Counted from the first letter of the stretch, positions 31,382 through 40,161 are shown. The stretch: 42,435 nt of DNA from an uncultured Faecalibacterium sp. (GCA_934501115.1 CAKSTO010000016.1:1-42435), one strand, 5' to 3'. The notes: a model not told the origin generated them from the letters alone. A program made the numbers and translations.

Positions 31382-33258
31382 CATTCCCTCCACCTTACCG
31401 TTACCCTGCCCTCTTTCAGGTTCCGCAGATCATTGCTCTCGGAAAAATCCTCCCGATCCATGGTCAGGCTGGGGTTATAGTAGGGGTCGTGCAGGATGTT
31501 CGCCCTGCCGTGCACCTCGTACAGGCGCTGCTGCTCGGCTGCAAACCGTGCCGCCTTGACCGGGTCTTTCTCGTCGCCGCCGCGGCTCTTGCTCTCGTAG
31601 TGGGTCAGCAGGGCGTAAGGCGTCCACGCGATGCGGTACCCCGCATCCCGCACCCGCAGGCAGAAATCCACATCGTTGAAGGCCACCGCAAAGGCCTCGT
31701 CCAGGCCGCCCACTTCGTCCCACACGCTGGCCTTGACCAGCAGGCAGGCACCGGTAACGGCGGAAAAATCCTGCACGGTTGCGGCGCGGAACAGATAGCC
31801 GCTGCCGCCCGCCTTGCGGTATTTGTGGCTGTGCCCCGCGTAGCCGCCAAGGCCGGTCACGACGCCCGCATGCTGCAGCGTCCCGTCCGGGTAAAGCAGC
31901 TCTGCGCCGCAGATGGCCGCACCGCCGGGATGGGCGCACTGCCGCAGCAGCTCGGTGAGCCAGCCGGCACCCTGCACCTCCACGTCGTTGTTCAGCAGCA
32001 GCAGATAATCCCCGCTGGCGTACTGTCGGCCAAAGTTGTTGATGCCGGAGAAGTTGAAGCCCTTCTGCGGGTAGGTGACCACCCGCAGGCCGTCGTAGCG
32101 CCGCTGCGCCTCCCTGTAATAGGCAAAGGTGGCCGGGTCGGTGGAGTTGTTCTCGATGACGATGACCTCAAAATTCTCCCAGCTGGTCTTTGTCCAGATG
32201 CTGTGCAGGCACTTATCCAGATCATCGGTGTGGTCTTTGCTGGGGATGAGGATGCTCACCTTCGGCGTGCCCGCGATGTCCCACTTCACCCGGTAGGTGC
32301 TGGGGAACAGGCCGTCCTCCACGGTGCCGGTGCGTCCGGTGCGGGTCAGGTGGTCGGCCAGCGCCTTTTTTGCCGCCGCCGCCACGTAGGGCTTGGCGTC
32401 GGCACCGCCGGAGGTGGAGCCTGCGTGCACCCGCCAGTAATAGAGCACCTGCGGCACATGCGCCGCGCCGCCGGTTTTTTCGATGATCCGCAGGAACAAA
32501 TCGTGATCCTGACTGCCGTCGCACTCCGGGCGCTCGCCGCCCAGCTGCTCCCACAGCGCCTTTCGGAACACCGCCAGATGGCAGATGTAGTTGCAGCACA
32601 GCAGGTAATCCGGGGCATAGTCCGGCTTGAAATGCGCCGCGAGCGGCCGCCGGATGCTCTTTGCAAACAGTGCCTCGTCGCTGTACAAAAAGCTGTCCGG
32701 CTCGCCGCGCTGCCGCAGCTGCAAAATGGCCTTGCCCATGGTGTACAGGGCATGGGGCGCAAGGATGTCGTCGTGGTCGGCCAGCGCCAGATATTCGCCC
32801 GATGCCAGCTGCGCGGCGGCATTGGTATTGGCCGCAATGCCCTTGTTTTCGACCTTTTTGTATACGATGCGTTGATATTTTGCCTGATATTCCTCAACGA
32901 TGCGCTGTACGGCGGTGTGCTCCGCATCGGAAGCATCCGCAAGGCAGAGCTGGCCGTTGGGGGCGGTCTGGTTCACGAAGGAATCCAGAAACTCCCGCAG
33001 GTATTTTTCAGGCGTATTATACAGCGGAGTAAGGATGCTGATGCCGGGCAGGCCGCAGTCTGCCGCCGTTTTGCCCGCCATCTCTGCCCGCTGGGCTGCC
33101 AGCACCTTTTGGGCGGGCAGATAGCGGGCGCGTTTGCCGAAGCAGCGGCGTTTGATAAAGCCCGCGCCCCGTTTGAGCATGGCGGGCAGACCCTCGTCTT
33201 TCGTCAGCTGCACGGCATAGCCCGCCAGCTCTCTGGCACGTTTCAGTCGCAGATCCAT
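31381..33258 (-). CDS. Two-domain family 2 glycosyltransferase
   Basis: A 625-residue protein with two GT-A (GT2) domains, probably adding sugars to a cell-surface polysaccharide on the cytoplasmic side. Domain 1 starts at GISILTPLYNTPEKYL (about 72) and has the metal-binding ADHDD (160-164). Domain 2 starts at KVSILIPSKDHTDDL (about 330), with VIVIENNSTDP and LLLLNNDVEV. The N-terminal 60 residues are basic. It follows the ABC exporter ATPase by three bases, so both belong to one operon. The repeat B5 begins at its stop codon. Sugar specificity cannot be read; rfbC two genes upstream suggests rhamnose or another 6-deoxyhexose. Confidence 0.88.
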   Translation of the reverse strand: MDLRLKRARELAGYAVQLTKDEGLPAMLKRGAGFIKRRCFGKRARYLPAQKVLAAQRAEMAGKTAADCGLPGISILTPLYNTPEKYLREFLDSFVNQTAPNGQLCLADASDAEHTAVQRIVEEYQAKYQRIVYKKVENKGIAANTNAAAQLASGEYLALADHDDILAPHALYTMGKAILQLRQRGEPDSFLYSDEALFAKSIRRPLAAHFKPDYAPDYLLCCNYICHLAVFRKALWEQLGGERPECDGSQDHDLFLRIIEKTGGAAHVPQVLYYWRVHAGSTSGGADAKPYVAAAAKKALADHLTRTGRTGTVEDGLFPSTYRVKWDIAGTPKVSILIPSKDHTDDLDKCLHSIWTKTSWENFEVIVIENNSTDPATFAYYREAQRRYDGLRVVTYPQKGFNFSGINNFGRQYASGDYLLLLNNDVEVQGAGWLTELLRQCAHPGGAAICGAELLYPDGTLQHAGVVTGLGGYAGHSHKYRKAGGSGYLFRAATVQDFSAVTGACLLVKASVWDEVGGLDEAFAVAFNDVDFCLRVRDAGYRIAWTPYALLTHYESKSRGGDEKDPVKAARFAAEQQRLYEVHGRANILHDPYYNPSLTMDREDFSESNDLRNLKEGRVTVRWRE

Positions 33259-33261
33259 GGT

Positions 33262-34005
33262 TTATGCCTCACCGCGCTGGGTCGCCTTGTAGGCGGCGCA
33301 GACCGTTGCGGTATCTCCGTTCATTTTCAAATGGCCGTGGCTCAGCCATGCCACCTTGCTGCACATGCGCTCGATCTGCTCGATGGAGTGGGACACCAGA
33401 ATGACCGTGGTGCCGCCTGCCATCAGCTCCTGCATCCGCTTTTCGCACTTCTGCTGGAACAAAAAGTCGCCCACCGAAAGCACCTCGTCCGCAATGAGGA
33501 TATCGGGCTTGGTGATGGTGGCAATGGCAAAGCCGATGCGCGCCACCATGCCTGAGGAGTAGTTTTTGAGCGGCACATCCAGAAAATTCTGCAGCTCGCT
33601 GAACTCCACGATCTCGTCGAACTTTTCGTCCAGATACTTGGGCGAGAAGCCCAGCACCGTGCCGTTGAGATAGATGTTCTCGCGGGCGGTCAGATCCATA
33701 TCGAAGCCCGCGCCCAGCTCGATGAGCGGGGCGATGGTGCCGCCCACCGTCACCCTGCCCTTGCTGGGCTTGTACACACCCGCGATGGTCTTGAGCAGGG
33801 TGGACTTGCCCGAACCGTTCAGACCCACAAGGCCGTAGAAGTCGCCGGGCATGATGTCCAGACTCACGTCCTTGAGGGCGTAAAACTCGTCGTACTGCAG
33901 CCGCCCCTGCACCATGGCAAGGAAGTATTCCTTCAGGCTCTCATGCTTTTCCTTGGAGAGGTTGAAGCACATGGAAACATTGTCCACTTTGATGATCGGT
34001 TCCAT
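33262..34005 (-). CDS. wzt: Polysaccharide ABC exporter ATP-binding protein
   Basis: A 247-residue ABC ATPase of the Wzt/TagH type that powers export of lipid-linked polysaccharide. Walker A GLNGSGKST is at 61-69, the signature YSSGM at 148-152 and Walker B ILIADE ends at 173. The EFYALKDVSLDIMPGD segment before Walker A is usual. It lacks the C-terminal carbohydrate-binding domain found in long Wzt proteins, so substrate choice probably does not depend on a terminal cap. GGAGG precedes the ATG; it starts 12 bases after wzm. Confidence 0.92.
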   Translation of the reverse strand: MEPIIKVDNVSMCFNLSKEKHESLKEYFLAMVQGRLQYDEFYALKDVSLDIMPGDFYGLVGLNGSGKSTLLKTIAGVYKPSKGRVTVGGTIAPLIELGAGFDMDLTARENIYLNGTVLGFSPKYLDEKFDEIVEFSELQNFLDVPLKNYSSGMVARIGFAIATITKPDILIADEVLSVGDFLFQQKCEKRMQELMAGGTTVILVSHSIEQIERMCSKVAWLSHGHLKMNGDTATVCAAYKATQRGEA

Positions 34006-34017
34006 TGTTCTCCCTCC

Positions 34018-34827
34018 TTAAATATGCAGCACAAAACGATCCTGCGTTTTGCGGAAGATCCATACGCCCACCAGCATGGAGAGCACGGCGCAGCAGCCGC
34101 ACACCGCAAACATATTGAAGTCCAGCGGGGTGCCCCACATCACGGTACGGCGGAAGCCGGTGATGTACCAGTACATGGGGTTCAGCTTGATGATCTGCTG
34201 CATATTGAACCCGCCGATGGAAAAGGTCATCTGCGTTGGGTCGTAGAAAATAGCGGAGAAATACAGCAATGCGGTGATGAACACGCTCCAGATGTGCATG
34301 ATATCGCGGAAAAACACGGTCGCTGCCGCGAGGAACAGCCCCACGCCCAGACTGAAGAAGAACAGCGTCACCAGCGGGTACACGGCCTCGATGAGGGTCA
34401 GGTGGAAGGGTGCGCCGGTAAAGATCATTACCAGCAGCAGCGCCACAAAGCTGAACACGCAGTTCACCATGGCAAAGCAGCATTTTTCCAGCGGAAAGAT
34501 ATATTTGGGGATATACACCTTTTTCAGCAGCGGGGCGGCGCTGAGCACGCTGCTCATGCTGGTAGAGGTGGCCTCGTTGAAAAAGTTGAACAGCAGCTGG
34601 CCGCACATCAGGAACACGGCAAAGTTTTCGATGCCGCTGCCCCGCATATCCATCAGGCTGCTGAACACCGCCCAGTACACAAGGCACATGAGCAGCGGGT
34701 TCAAAACGCTCCACACCACGCCCAGAACGCTGCGGCGGTATTTGAGCTTGAAATCACGGCTCACAAGGTTCCACAGCAGGTAGCGGTAGCGCCAGAAGCC
34801 GTTCCACATTGCTTTGAATTTTGCCAC
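34018..34827 (-). CDS. wzm: Polysaccharide ABC exporter permease
   Basis: A 269-residue ABC-2 type membrane protein with six expected helices, partner of the ATPase downstream. LVSRDFKLKYRRSVLGVVWS followed by LNPLLMCLVY is the standard amphipathic N-terminal helix and first helix. The PLLKKVYIPKYIFPL segment and the C-terminal LNPMYWYITGFR are family marks. The start is a GTG at 34827 with GGTGAT upstream; an ATG six codons later is the alternative. It starts six bases after the rfbC stop. Confidence 0.92.
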   Translation of the reverse strand: MAKFKAMWNGFWRYRYLLWNLVSRDFKLKYRRSVLGVVWSVLNPLLMCLVYWAVFSSLMDMRGSGIENFAVFLMCGQLLFNFFNEATSTSMSSVLSAAPLLKKVYIPKYIFPLEKCCFAMVNCVFSFVALLLVMIFTGAPFHLTLIEAVYPLVTLFFFSLGVGLFLAAATVFFRDIMHIWSVFITALLYFSAIFYDPTQMTFSIGGFNMQQIIKLNPMYWYITGFRRTVMWGTPLDFNMFAVCGCCAVLSMLVGVWIFRKTQDRFVLHI

Positions 34828-34833
34828 AGGCGA

Positions 34834-35400
34834 TCACCACTTTTCAAAATATTCAAACTTCTGGGCGGCAAAGGGCTCGTGCAGCTTGTCCTTTGCGCTG
34901 GTCTTGTGCTCGCAGCCGCAGTCCGGCCACTGCACGTTGACGGTGGGGTCATCGTAGGGGATGCCGCCCTCGCTGGTGGGGTCGTAGACGTCGGTGCATT
35001 TGTAGCAGAACTCGGCCACGTCGCTCAGCACGAGGAAACCGTGGGCAAAGCCCTCCGGGATGTAGAACATCTTCTTGTTGTCCTCGGACAGGGTCACACC
35101 CACCCACTTGCCGAAGGTGGCGCTGTGGGGGCGGCAGTCCACAGCCACGTCGAACACCTCGCCCTTGGTCACGCGCACCAGCTTGCCCTGCGTGTGGTTT
35201 TTCTGGAAATGCAGGCCGCGCAGCACGCCGCGGGTGGAGCGGCTCTGGTTGTCCTGCACGAACTCCTTATCGATGCCGGCTGCGGCAAACTGATCTTTCT
35301 GGTAGGTCTCCATAAAATATCCGCGGTCATCGCCGAACACCTGCGGCTCAATGACCACAACACCGGGGATCTCGGTCTGAGTAAACGTAAACTTGCCCAT
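34834..35400 (-). CDS. rfbC: dTDP-4-dehydrorhamnose 3,5-epimerase
   Basis: A 188-residue RmlC-type epimerase acting in dTDP-L-rhamnose synthesis. It shows FGDDRGYFMETY, QDNQSRSTRGVLRGLHFQ with catalytic His64, PEGFAHGFLV with His120 and Tyr133 (FCYKC). GAGAGG lies before the ATG. The other rhamnose genes (rfbA, rfbB, rfbD) are not in the window. It heads the exporter and glycosyltransferase genes, which points to a rhamnose-containing surface polymer. Confidence 0.95.
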   Translation of the reverse strand: MGKFTFTQTEIPGVVVIEPQVFGDDRGYFMETYQKDQFAAAGIDKEFVQDNQSRSTRGVLRGLHFQKNHTQGKLVRVTKGEVFDVAVDCRPHSATFGKWVGVTLSEDNKKMFYIPEGFAHGFLVLSDVAEFCYKCTDVYDPTSEGGIPYDDPTVNVQWPDCGCEHKTSAKDKLHEPFAAQKFEYFEKW

Positions 35401-35470
35401 AATTTTATACCTCTCTTTTATGAAGCATTTTTTGATCTATCGGGAAAAGTCTGTTTTCAGGCTTTTGCGC

Positions 35471-36805
35471 TTATCTGCGGCGGCGCACCGCGTTCTGCCG
35501 GCGGGCTTTGCGGCGTTTGTGCCGTGCCCACAGCCGGATGACTGCCACTGTCACTGCTGCCGCCGCGATGGTAGAGCCCAGCGAGATGCACAGCAGCCAG
35601 AGCGCCCGGCTTTTGGGTTTCACATCCTTTGCTGCCTTCAGCTCCACGCCGGTGCTGTTTGCCAGCAGCTCGGTCAAGCCGGAGATTTCCGCATCCACCC
35701 GGACGCTGGCGCTCTCCTGCTTTGCACCGCCCCGGATGGTGTACACTGCATACACCTCCGGTTTTGTGCCCAGCAGATAGGTCTCCGGCAGCTCCAGCGA
35801 AACATCCACGTCCTCTGCGGTCAGGCCGTCGGCCAGCAGCAGCCGCACGCCGGGGTCGGTGACAGTCACAGTACCAAGGCTCCCGCCGCCGCCCGCCACC
35901 GGCAGCTGCGCCGTGATGCCGCGGGCGGGCAGGTCGGTGTAACCGGTAAAGGTGCTGAAGGCGTAGTCCAGCAGGGTGCGGACATCGTTGTATTTATCGG
36001 TGCTCAGCTCGCTCTGCATGGTCACGCAGATGAGCCGGACGCCGTTCTGCTCGGCAAGGCAGGCGTAGCTGTAGCGTGCCGTGTTGGTATAACCCAGCTT
36101 GGAGCCTTTGACCGACGCGATGTGGTACCGGCTGGAGCCGATGCGTATTTTGTCCTGCTGGGAAAAGTAGCGGGTCACCGGCTGAATGTTGGTGGGCTGC
36201 ATGGTGTACATCTCATTGCGGGTGAACACCTGTTCAAACCCCGGCTGCTCCAGTGCCCAGCGCAAAATCTGCGCCATATCATAGCAGCTGGTGTAGTGGT
36301 CGTCATCGCTGATGCCGTGGGGGTTGGCAAAGTGAGTGTGGGCAAGGCCCAGCTCCTTCACCTTTGCGTTCATCTTCTCCACACCGCCCGCGATGGTGCC
36401 CCCGCCGAAGTATTCGGCCAGCAGGTTTGCACCATCGTTGGCGCTGGCCATCTGGGTGGCGTACAGGGCATCCGTCAGGGGGACTTCTTCGCCCTCGAGC
36501 AGGGCGATATGGCTGGAATCGGTGCCAGCCAGCGAATAGACATCCTCGTGGCTCACGGTCAGCTTTACGCCGTCCCAGCTGCCCTGTGCCTTTTCGCAGG
36601 CAAGCCCCAGCGTCATCACCTTGGTGATAGACGCCGGGTGCAGCTCTTCGTTCATATTCTGCTGTGCCAGCACAAGGCCGGTGTCTGCCTCGATGATGCA
36701 GTAGGCACGGGTCGCGCTGAGCGCGGGGGCAGCAGCCGCCGCTCCCGGCATGAGCCAGCAGACCGCAAGCAGCACGGTGCAGAGCACCGCCGTCAATTTT
36801 TTCAT
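35471..36805 (-). CDS. dacF: D-alanyl-D-alanine carboxypeptidase (DacF/PBP5-type)
   Basis: A 444-residue low-molecular-weight penicillin-binding protein that trims peptidoglycan stem peptides outside the membrane. A signal peptide (about 1-26) is followed by the catalytic SITK (Ser59, Lys62) and SAN (121-123). The third motif, usually KTG, reads KLG (236-238) in SKLGYTNTA. A C-terminal domain, then a membrane helix and a very basic tail (RHKRRKARRQNAVRRRR) anchor it. The start at 36805 has GGAGA eight bases upstream; an ATG five codons earlier has no ribosome site. A promoter lies 64 bases before the start. The exchange in the KTG motif may alter activity or beta-lactam binding. Confidence 0.9.
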   Translation of the reverse strand: MKKLTAVLCTVLLAVCWLMPGAAAAAPALSATRAYCIIEADTGLVLAQQNMNEELHPASITKVMTLGLACEKAQGSWDGVKLTVSHEDVYSLAGTDSSHIALLEGEEVPLTDALYATQMASANDGANLLAEYFGGGTIAGGVEKMNAKVKELGLAHTHFANPHGISDDDHYTSCYDMAQILRWALEQPGFEQVFTRNEMYTMQPTNIQPVTRYFSQQDKIRIGSSRYHIASVKGSKLGYTNTARYSYACLAEQNGVRLICVTMQSELSTDKYNDVRTLLDYAFSTFTGYTDLPARGITAQLPVAGGGGSLGTVTVTDPGVRLLLADGLTAEDVDVSLELPETYLLGTKPEVYAVYTIRGGAKQESASVRVDAEISGLTELLANSTGVELKAAKDVKPKSRALWLLCISLGSTIAAAAVTVAVIRLWARHKRRKARRQNAVRRRR

Positions 36806-36868
36806 CTGGTTTTTCTCCATCGAAAATTTTTCTGCCTGTCGTTCCGCACCGGCAAAGCATCAGAGAAT

Positions 36869-36897
36869 AGTATACCACACTTTGCCCTGCCTGAAAA
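36869..36897 (-). promoter_or_regulatory. Candidate promoter of dacF
   Basis: On the reverse strand a weak TTTTCA (36892-36897), 17 bases, then TATACT (36869-36874) with TG one base before it (extended -10). It lies just downstream of the dpaB stop. Confidence 0.6.
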
Positions 36898-36902
36898 GTC
36901 AT

Positions 36903-37496
36903 TCAGCCGTTCTTTTGCCCCAGCAGGACCGGCTGCAGCTGCCGCCCCTGCAGAGCTGCTTCCAGTGCATCCGGCAAACGGGTGAAATCTGCTTTCAGGC
37001 TGTTGGGCTTCGCTGCGGGGTCATCCTGTCCATAGGGCACGAAATAGAAGTTCTTGCGCTGGAACAGCCGGGCAATGTTCTCTCCCGACGCCCCCAGCCC
37101 ATCGTTGGTGGAAATGCCTGCCACCACCGGGCACCCCACCCGCAAAAGGCTTTTGGCCGCCAGCGTCACCGGCGTATCAGAAAGCCCCGCCGCCAGCCTT
37201 GCCAGTGTTGCCCCGGTGCAGGGCGCAATGACCAGTGCCCGCGCCAGCTGCTTCGGCCCCAGCGGCTCCACAGCCTGCAGGGTGCCCAGCACCTTATGCC
37301 CGGTCAGCCGCTCCAGCCGGTCGTTCCAGAACATTCCAGTGCCGAAGCGGGTGTCCTGCTGCGCCGCAAAGCTCATAACAGGCAGCAGCTCCCAGCCCTG
37401 CGCCACCAGCTGTGCGGCGGCATCCAGCGCCGTTTCCAGCGTGCAGAAGCTGCCGCACACTGCAAATGCAATGCTTCCTTTTTTCTGTGCCGTCAT
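36903..37496 (-). CDS. dpaB: Dipicolinate synthase subunit B
   Basis: A 197-residue flavoprotein of the SpoVFB family, part of the enzyme that oxidises a lysine-pathway intermediate to dipicolinic acid, the calcium chelator of endospore cores. FAVCGSFCTLETAL, DTRFGTG, EPLGPKQLARALVIAPCTGA, GISTNDGLG and FVPYGQDDPAAKPNSLKADF are all close to the Bacillus protein. The ATG overlaps the dpaA stop (ATGA), so the two are coupled. A flavin decarboxylase such as CoaC is the main alternative, but the QDDP and PNS motifs are specific. Confidence 0.93.
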   Translation of the reverse strand: MTAQKKGSIAFAVCGSFCTLETALDAAAQLVAQGWELLPVMSFAAQQDTRFGTGMFWNDRLERLTGHKVLGTLQAVEPLGPKQLARALVIAPCTGATLARLAAGLSDTPVTLAAKSLLRVGCPVVAGISTNDGLGASGENIARLFQRKNFYFVPYGQDDPAAKPNSLKADFTRLPDALEAALQGRQLQPVLLGQKNG

Positions 37497-38284
37497 GCCC
37501 GTTCCTCCCGCTCCCGTAAAATGGCCAGCACCGTGCGCGCCACCGCCTCGCCCGCTGTTTCCGGTGCGCAGGCAGCAGGCAGGCTGAGAGCATGGACAGC
37601 CCTGTGCCCCAGCCGCCGGGCTGCCGCAAAATCCGTTCCGCCGGGCTGCGATGCAAGGTCCACGACCAGACTGCCCGGACGCAGCTGCGCCAGAACAGCA
37701 TCGCAGAGCACCGGTGCCGGGACGGTATTTACCACGGTGTCAAAAGCCGGAGCCAGCGCCGTCAGACGGCAAAGCTCTGCCGCCCGCAGACCAAGGCTTT
37801 CGGCCAGAGCCCGCTGCTCCGGGCGGCGGGCACAGACAGTCACTTCTGCACCCAGTGCCGCCAGCCGCACCCCCAGCGCCTGCCCCACTGCTCCAAAGCC
37901 CAGCAGCAGGATGTTTGCGCCCCACAGGGTGCGGGTGCGCTCGGCCAGCAGGATGCCGATGCAGCCTTCTGCCGTGGGGACGGCATTGTAGACCGTCAGC
38001 TCCGGGCGGGCAAAGTAATCCACCAGCTCCACGCCGGCCTCCCGGGCAATGCTCGCCGCCTCTTCCGACACCCGGCCTCCCAGCGCCAGTGCCCCGGGCT
38101 TTGCCGCCCGCAGCAGCTCCGCCAGCGGGGTGCGGCTCTCGTCCAGCGGGAGCGGCAGCAGGATGCAGTCCGCCCGCGCCACCTGCTCTGCCCCGCCCAC
38201 CACATAGCCTGCCCGCTCCAAAGCCCGGCCTGCCGATGCCTGCCGGGCATCGGTGCCCACCACTGCAAACCGCTTCGTCTCCAT
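37493..38284 (-). CDS. dpaA: Dipicolinate synthase subunit A
   Basis: A 263-residue Rossmann-fold protein of the SpoVFA family that acts with DpaB. The segments AVVGTDARQ, ELTVYNAVPTAEGCIGILL, ILLLGFGAVGQALGVRLAAL (nucleotide-binding GFGAVG) and VVDLASQPGGTDF are diagnostic. It is about 30 residues shorter than Bacillus SpoVFA, mainly in the N-terminal half. The start at 38284 has GGAGGGAAG upstream; eleven in-frame upstream codons lack a ribosome site. The two dpa genes sit next to a carboxypeptidase gene instead of the asd/dapG genes that follow them in Bacillus. Confidence 0.92.
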   Translation of the reverse strand: METKRFAVVGTDARQASAGRALERAGYVVGGAEQVARADCILLPLPLDESRTPLAELLRAAKPGALALGGRVSEEAASIAREAGVELVDYFARPELTVYNAVPTAEGCIGILLAERTRTLWGANILLLGFGAVGQALGVRLAALGAEVTVCARRPEQRALAESLGLRAAELCRLTALAPAFDTVVNTVPAPVLCDAVLAQLRPGSLVVDLASQPGGTDFAAARRLGHRAVHALSLPAACAPETAGEAVARTVLAILREREERA

Positions 38285-38315
38285 GCCGTTCTTCCCTCCT
38301 GCTGCGTTATGCGCC

Positions 38316-38345
38316 ATCCTATGCAGGAGAAATATTTGTTGTGAA
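38316..38345 (-). promoter_or_regulatory. Candidate promoter of dpaA
   Basis: On the reverse strand TTCACA (38340-38345) and TAGGAT (38316-38321), 18 bases apart. The same place also reads CATAGGAT, which fits the CATANNNT -10 pattern of sporulation sigma factors E and K. Either reading is weak. Confidence 0.35.
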
Positions 38346-38378
38346 AAAAGCTCCCCCGACAGCCGCCGGAGGAGCTTT
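38344..38378 (-). terminator. Intrinsic terminator of the coaX operon
   Basis: On the reverse strand AAAGCTCCTCCGG pairs with CGGGGGAGCTTT with one mismatch or bulge, followed by TTTT. It separates the S-component gene from dpaA. Confidence 0.8.
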
Positions 38379-38427
38379 GAGTTTTATTCAAAACACGGAT
38401 GCGCCGCCCTGACATTCGGCACATCTT

Positions 38428-39021
38428 TTATTTTACGAACTTCGCCACGGCACGGGCTACGATGCCGCCCAGAATGCCGGAGACAAGGAACTCGGCCACG
38501 CCCTGCACACCGACCAGCAGCACCACGAACATGAAGGGGTTCGCAGCGCCCTTGACGGACACGAGGTTCTGCACATAGTCGCAGCCGTAGAAGGCCAGCA
38601 CGATCCAGCCCATGAAGAACACCGTGTTCAGGAACGGTGCGCTCATGGCGCTGAGGATGTAGCTCCATGTGCCGGGCTTGTCAAAGCGCTTCAGGCCGCT
38701 GAAGATCAGGCCGCAGCACAGACCCATCAGCACGCGCATACCCACGCACAGGATGAAGGTGTTGACCGGGCTTACCTGAAACAGTGCGCCGGTCATGGCA
38801 GAAGCACCGGTGATGGCGTCATAGAAGCTCACTGCACCAAACACGCCGCCCAGCAGCGCGCCCACCGCCGGGCCCATGGTGATGGCACCCACTGCGATGG
38901 GAAGGGTGAGAAAGCTCATGTACAGCGGGCCCACCGGCACACTGCCCAGACCCACCATCTTCATGACCAGCTCAATGGCAACCAACAGTGCCACACGGGT
39001 AAGAGTTTTCGTGTTTTTCAT
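38428..39021 (-). CDS. ECF transporter S-component, probably for pantothenate
   Basis: A 197-residue membrane protein with about six helices and the layout of an energy-coupling factor S-component, which binds a vitamin and works with the shared EcfAAT module (not in this window). The N-terminus KTLTRVALLVAIELVMKMV and LPIAVGAITMGPAVGALLGG are typical. Specificity is inferred only from context: it is in one apparent operon with pantothenate kinase coaX, and coaBC is divergent. That makes pantothenate (PanT-like) the best guess. AGGAGG lies before the ATG, and a terminator follows. Confidence 0.75.
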   Translation of the reverse strand: MKNTKTLTRVALLVAIELVMKMVGLGSVPVGPLYMSFLTLPIAVGAITMGPAVGALLGGVFGAVSFYDAITGASAMTGALFQVSPVNTFILCVGMRVLMGLCCGLIFSGLKRFDKPGTWSYILSAMSAPFLNTVFFMGWIVLAFYGCDYVQNLVSVKGAANPFMFVVLLVGVQGVAEFLVSGILGGIVARAVAKFVK

Positions 39022-39153
39022 ATTCAGTTTTCCTCCTGCTGCCGTTCCGCCCTTATTGTCGGATACGGCGCAAACCTGCCCGCTCTCTGCGGGTTCTCTG
39101 TTAATATTCGATCGGAGCGCGTTTTGTCAGGGCGTGTTCCAACGGAAATGGCT

Positions 39154-40134
39154 TTATAGATCGCCGGGGAAGCGCAGCCCCGCCGAACGGCGTGCCACGG
39201 TCAGCACCCGGCTGACTGCAAGGGTAGTATCCTGCATCCGGGTGCACAGCTCCTGGTCGCCGCCTTCCAGCGCGCGGGCAAAGGCTTCGAATTCAGCCGC
39301 CTGCCGGGGTCTCCCGCCGTTCAGGTTGTAGTGTTCCTCCTTGCCCTGATTGGGATGGAAGGTCACTCCGCCGCAGCAATTGGCAGTGGATTTCTGCAGG
39401 ATATATCCCTTCGTGCCCTGAATGACATACCGAGCCGGAGCGCCGCAGTCCTTGGCGGCGATGCTCACCGCGCGGAAGCCGCTGTAGTCCATGGTCAGGA
39501 TGCCGCTGGTATCGATGCCGCGCTCAAGATTGGCGGTGTAATGTACCTGATTCGGCTCGCCGAACAGCCCTACGATGTAGCTGACGTTGTACACGCCCAG
39601 ATCCATCAGGGCACCGCCTGCACAGCCCGGGTCGAACACCGGCGGTGTCTCCCCCCGGCAGAAGGCGTCGTACCGGCTGGAATACTGGCTGAAATTGCAC
39701 TGCACCAGCTTTACCGTACCGATGCGGGGCAGAAGCTCCCGGATCTTTGCGTAGTTTTCAAGATACTGCGTGGTCACAGCCTCAAACAGGAACACCTTTT
39801 TCTGCCGTGCCGTCCGGATCAGTTCCTCGGTCTGCGCCGCCGTGGGAGCCATGGGCTTTTCCACGATGACATGCCTGCCCGCCTCCAGCGCAACACGGGC
39901 ATAGCGCACATGCTGCAGGTTCGGCACTGCGATATAGACCACATCCACCCACTGGAGCAGCTCCAGATAATTGGTGGTATGCCGGGGCACGCCATATTGT
40001 CCGCACAGACTTTGTGCCAGCTCCGCGCTGCGGGGCGTTGAGCAGATGGCCTGCACGGTAAAGGGTGTATGCTCCACAAGCCAGGGCAAAAATTCCCGCA
40101 CGATCTTTCCCGTGCCAAGAATGCCTAATTTCAT
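39154..40134 (-). CDS. Gfo/Idh/MocA family oxidoreductase
   Basis: A 326-residue NAD(P)-dependent dehydrogenase-like protein. The Rossmann motif is GILGTGKIV (4-12) and the hallmark EKP is at 92-94, with IAVPNLQHVRYARVALEAG between. The C-terminal domain has MDLGVYNVSYIVGLFGEP, usual in the family. The reaction is unknown; members act on sugars, inositols and related compounds. It starts 27 bases after coaX with AGGGAG as ribosome site, and the S-component follows after 132 bases. Its place between two CoA-pathway genes is unusual. Confidence 0.88.
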   Translation of the reverse strand: MKLGILGTGKIVREFLPWLVEHTPFTVQAICSTPRSAELAQSLCGQYGVPRHTTNYLELLQWVDVVYIAVPNLQHVRYARVALEAGRHVIVEKPMAPTAAQTEELIRTARQKKVFLFEAVTTQYLENYAKIRELLPRIGTVKLVQCNFSQYSSRYDAFCRGETPPVFDPGCAGGALMDLGVYNVSYIVGLFGEPNQVHYTANLERGIDTSGILTMDYSGFRAVSIAAKDCGAPARYVIQGTKGYILQKSTANCCGGVTFHPNQGKEEHYNLNGGRPRQAAEFEAFARALEGGDQELCTRMQDTTLAVSRVLTVARRSAGLRFPGDL

Positions 40135-40161
40135 TTTGTTCTCCCTATCCTTCTCGTGTGG

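Noticed and set aside
31489..33555. A 688-codon open frame antisense to the glycosyltransferase
   Set aside because: Shadow of the two-domain glycosyltransferase; it runs on into the ATPase gene and resembles no protein.
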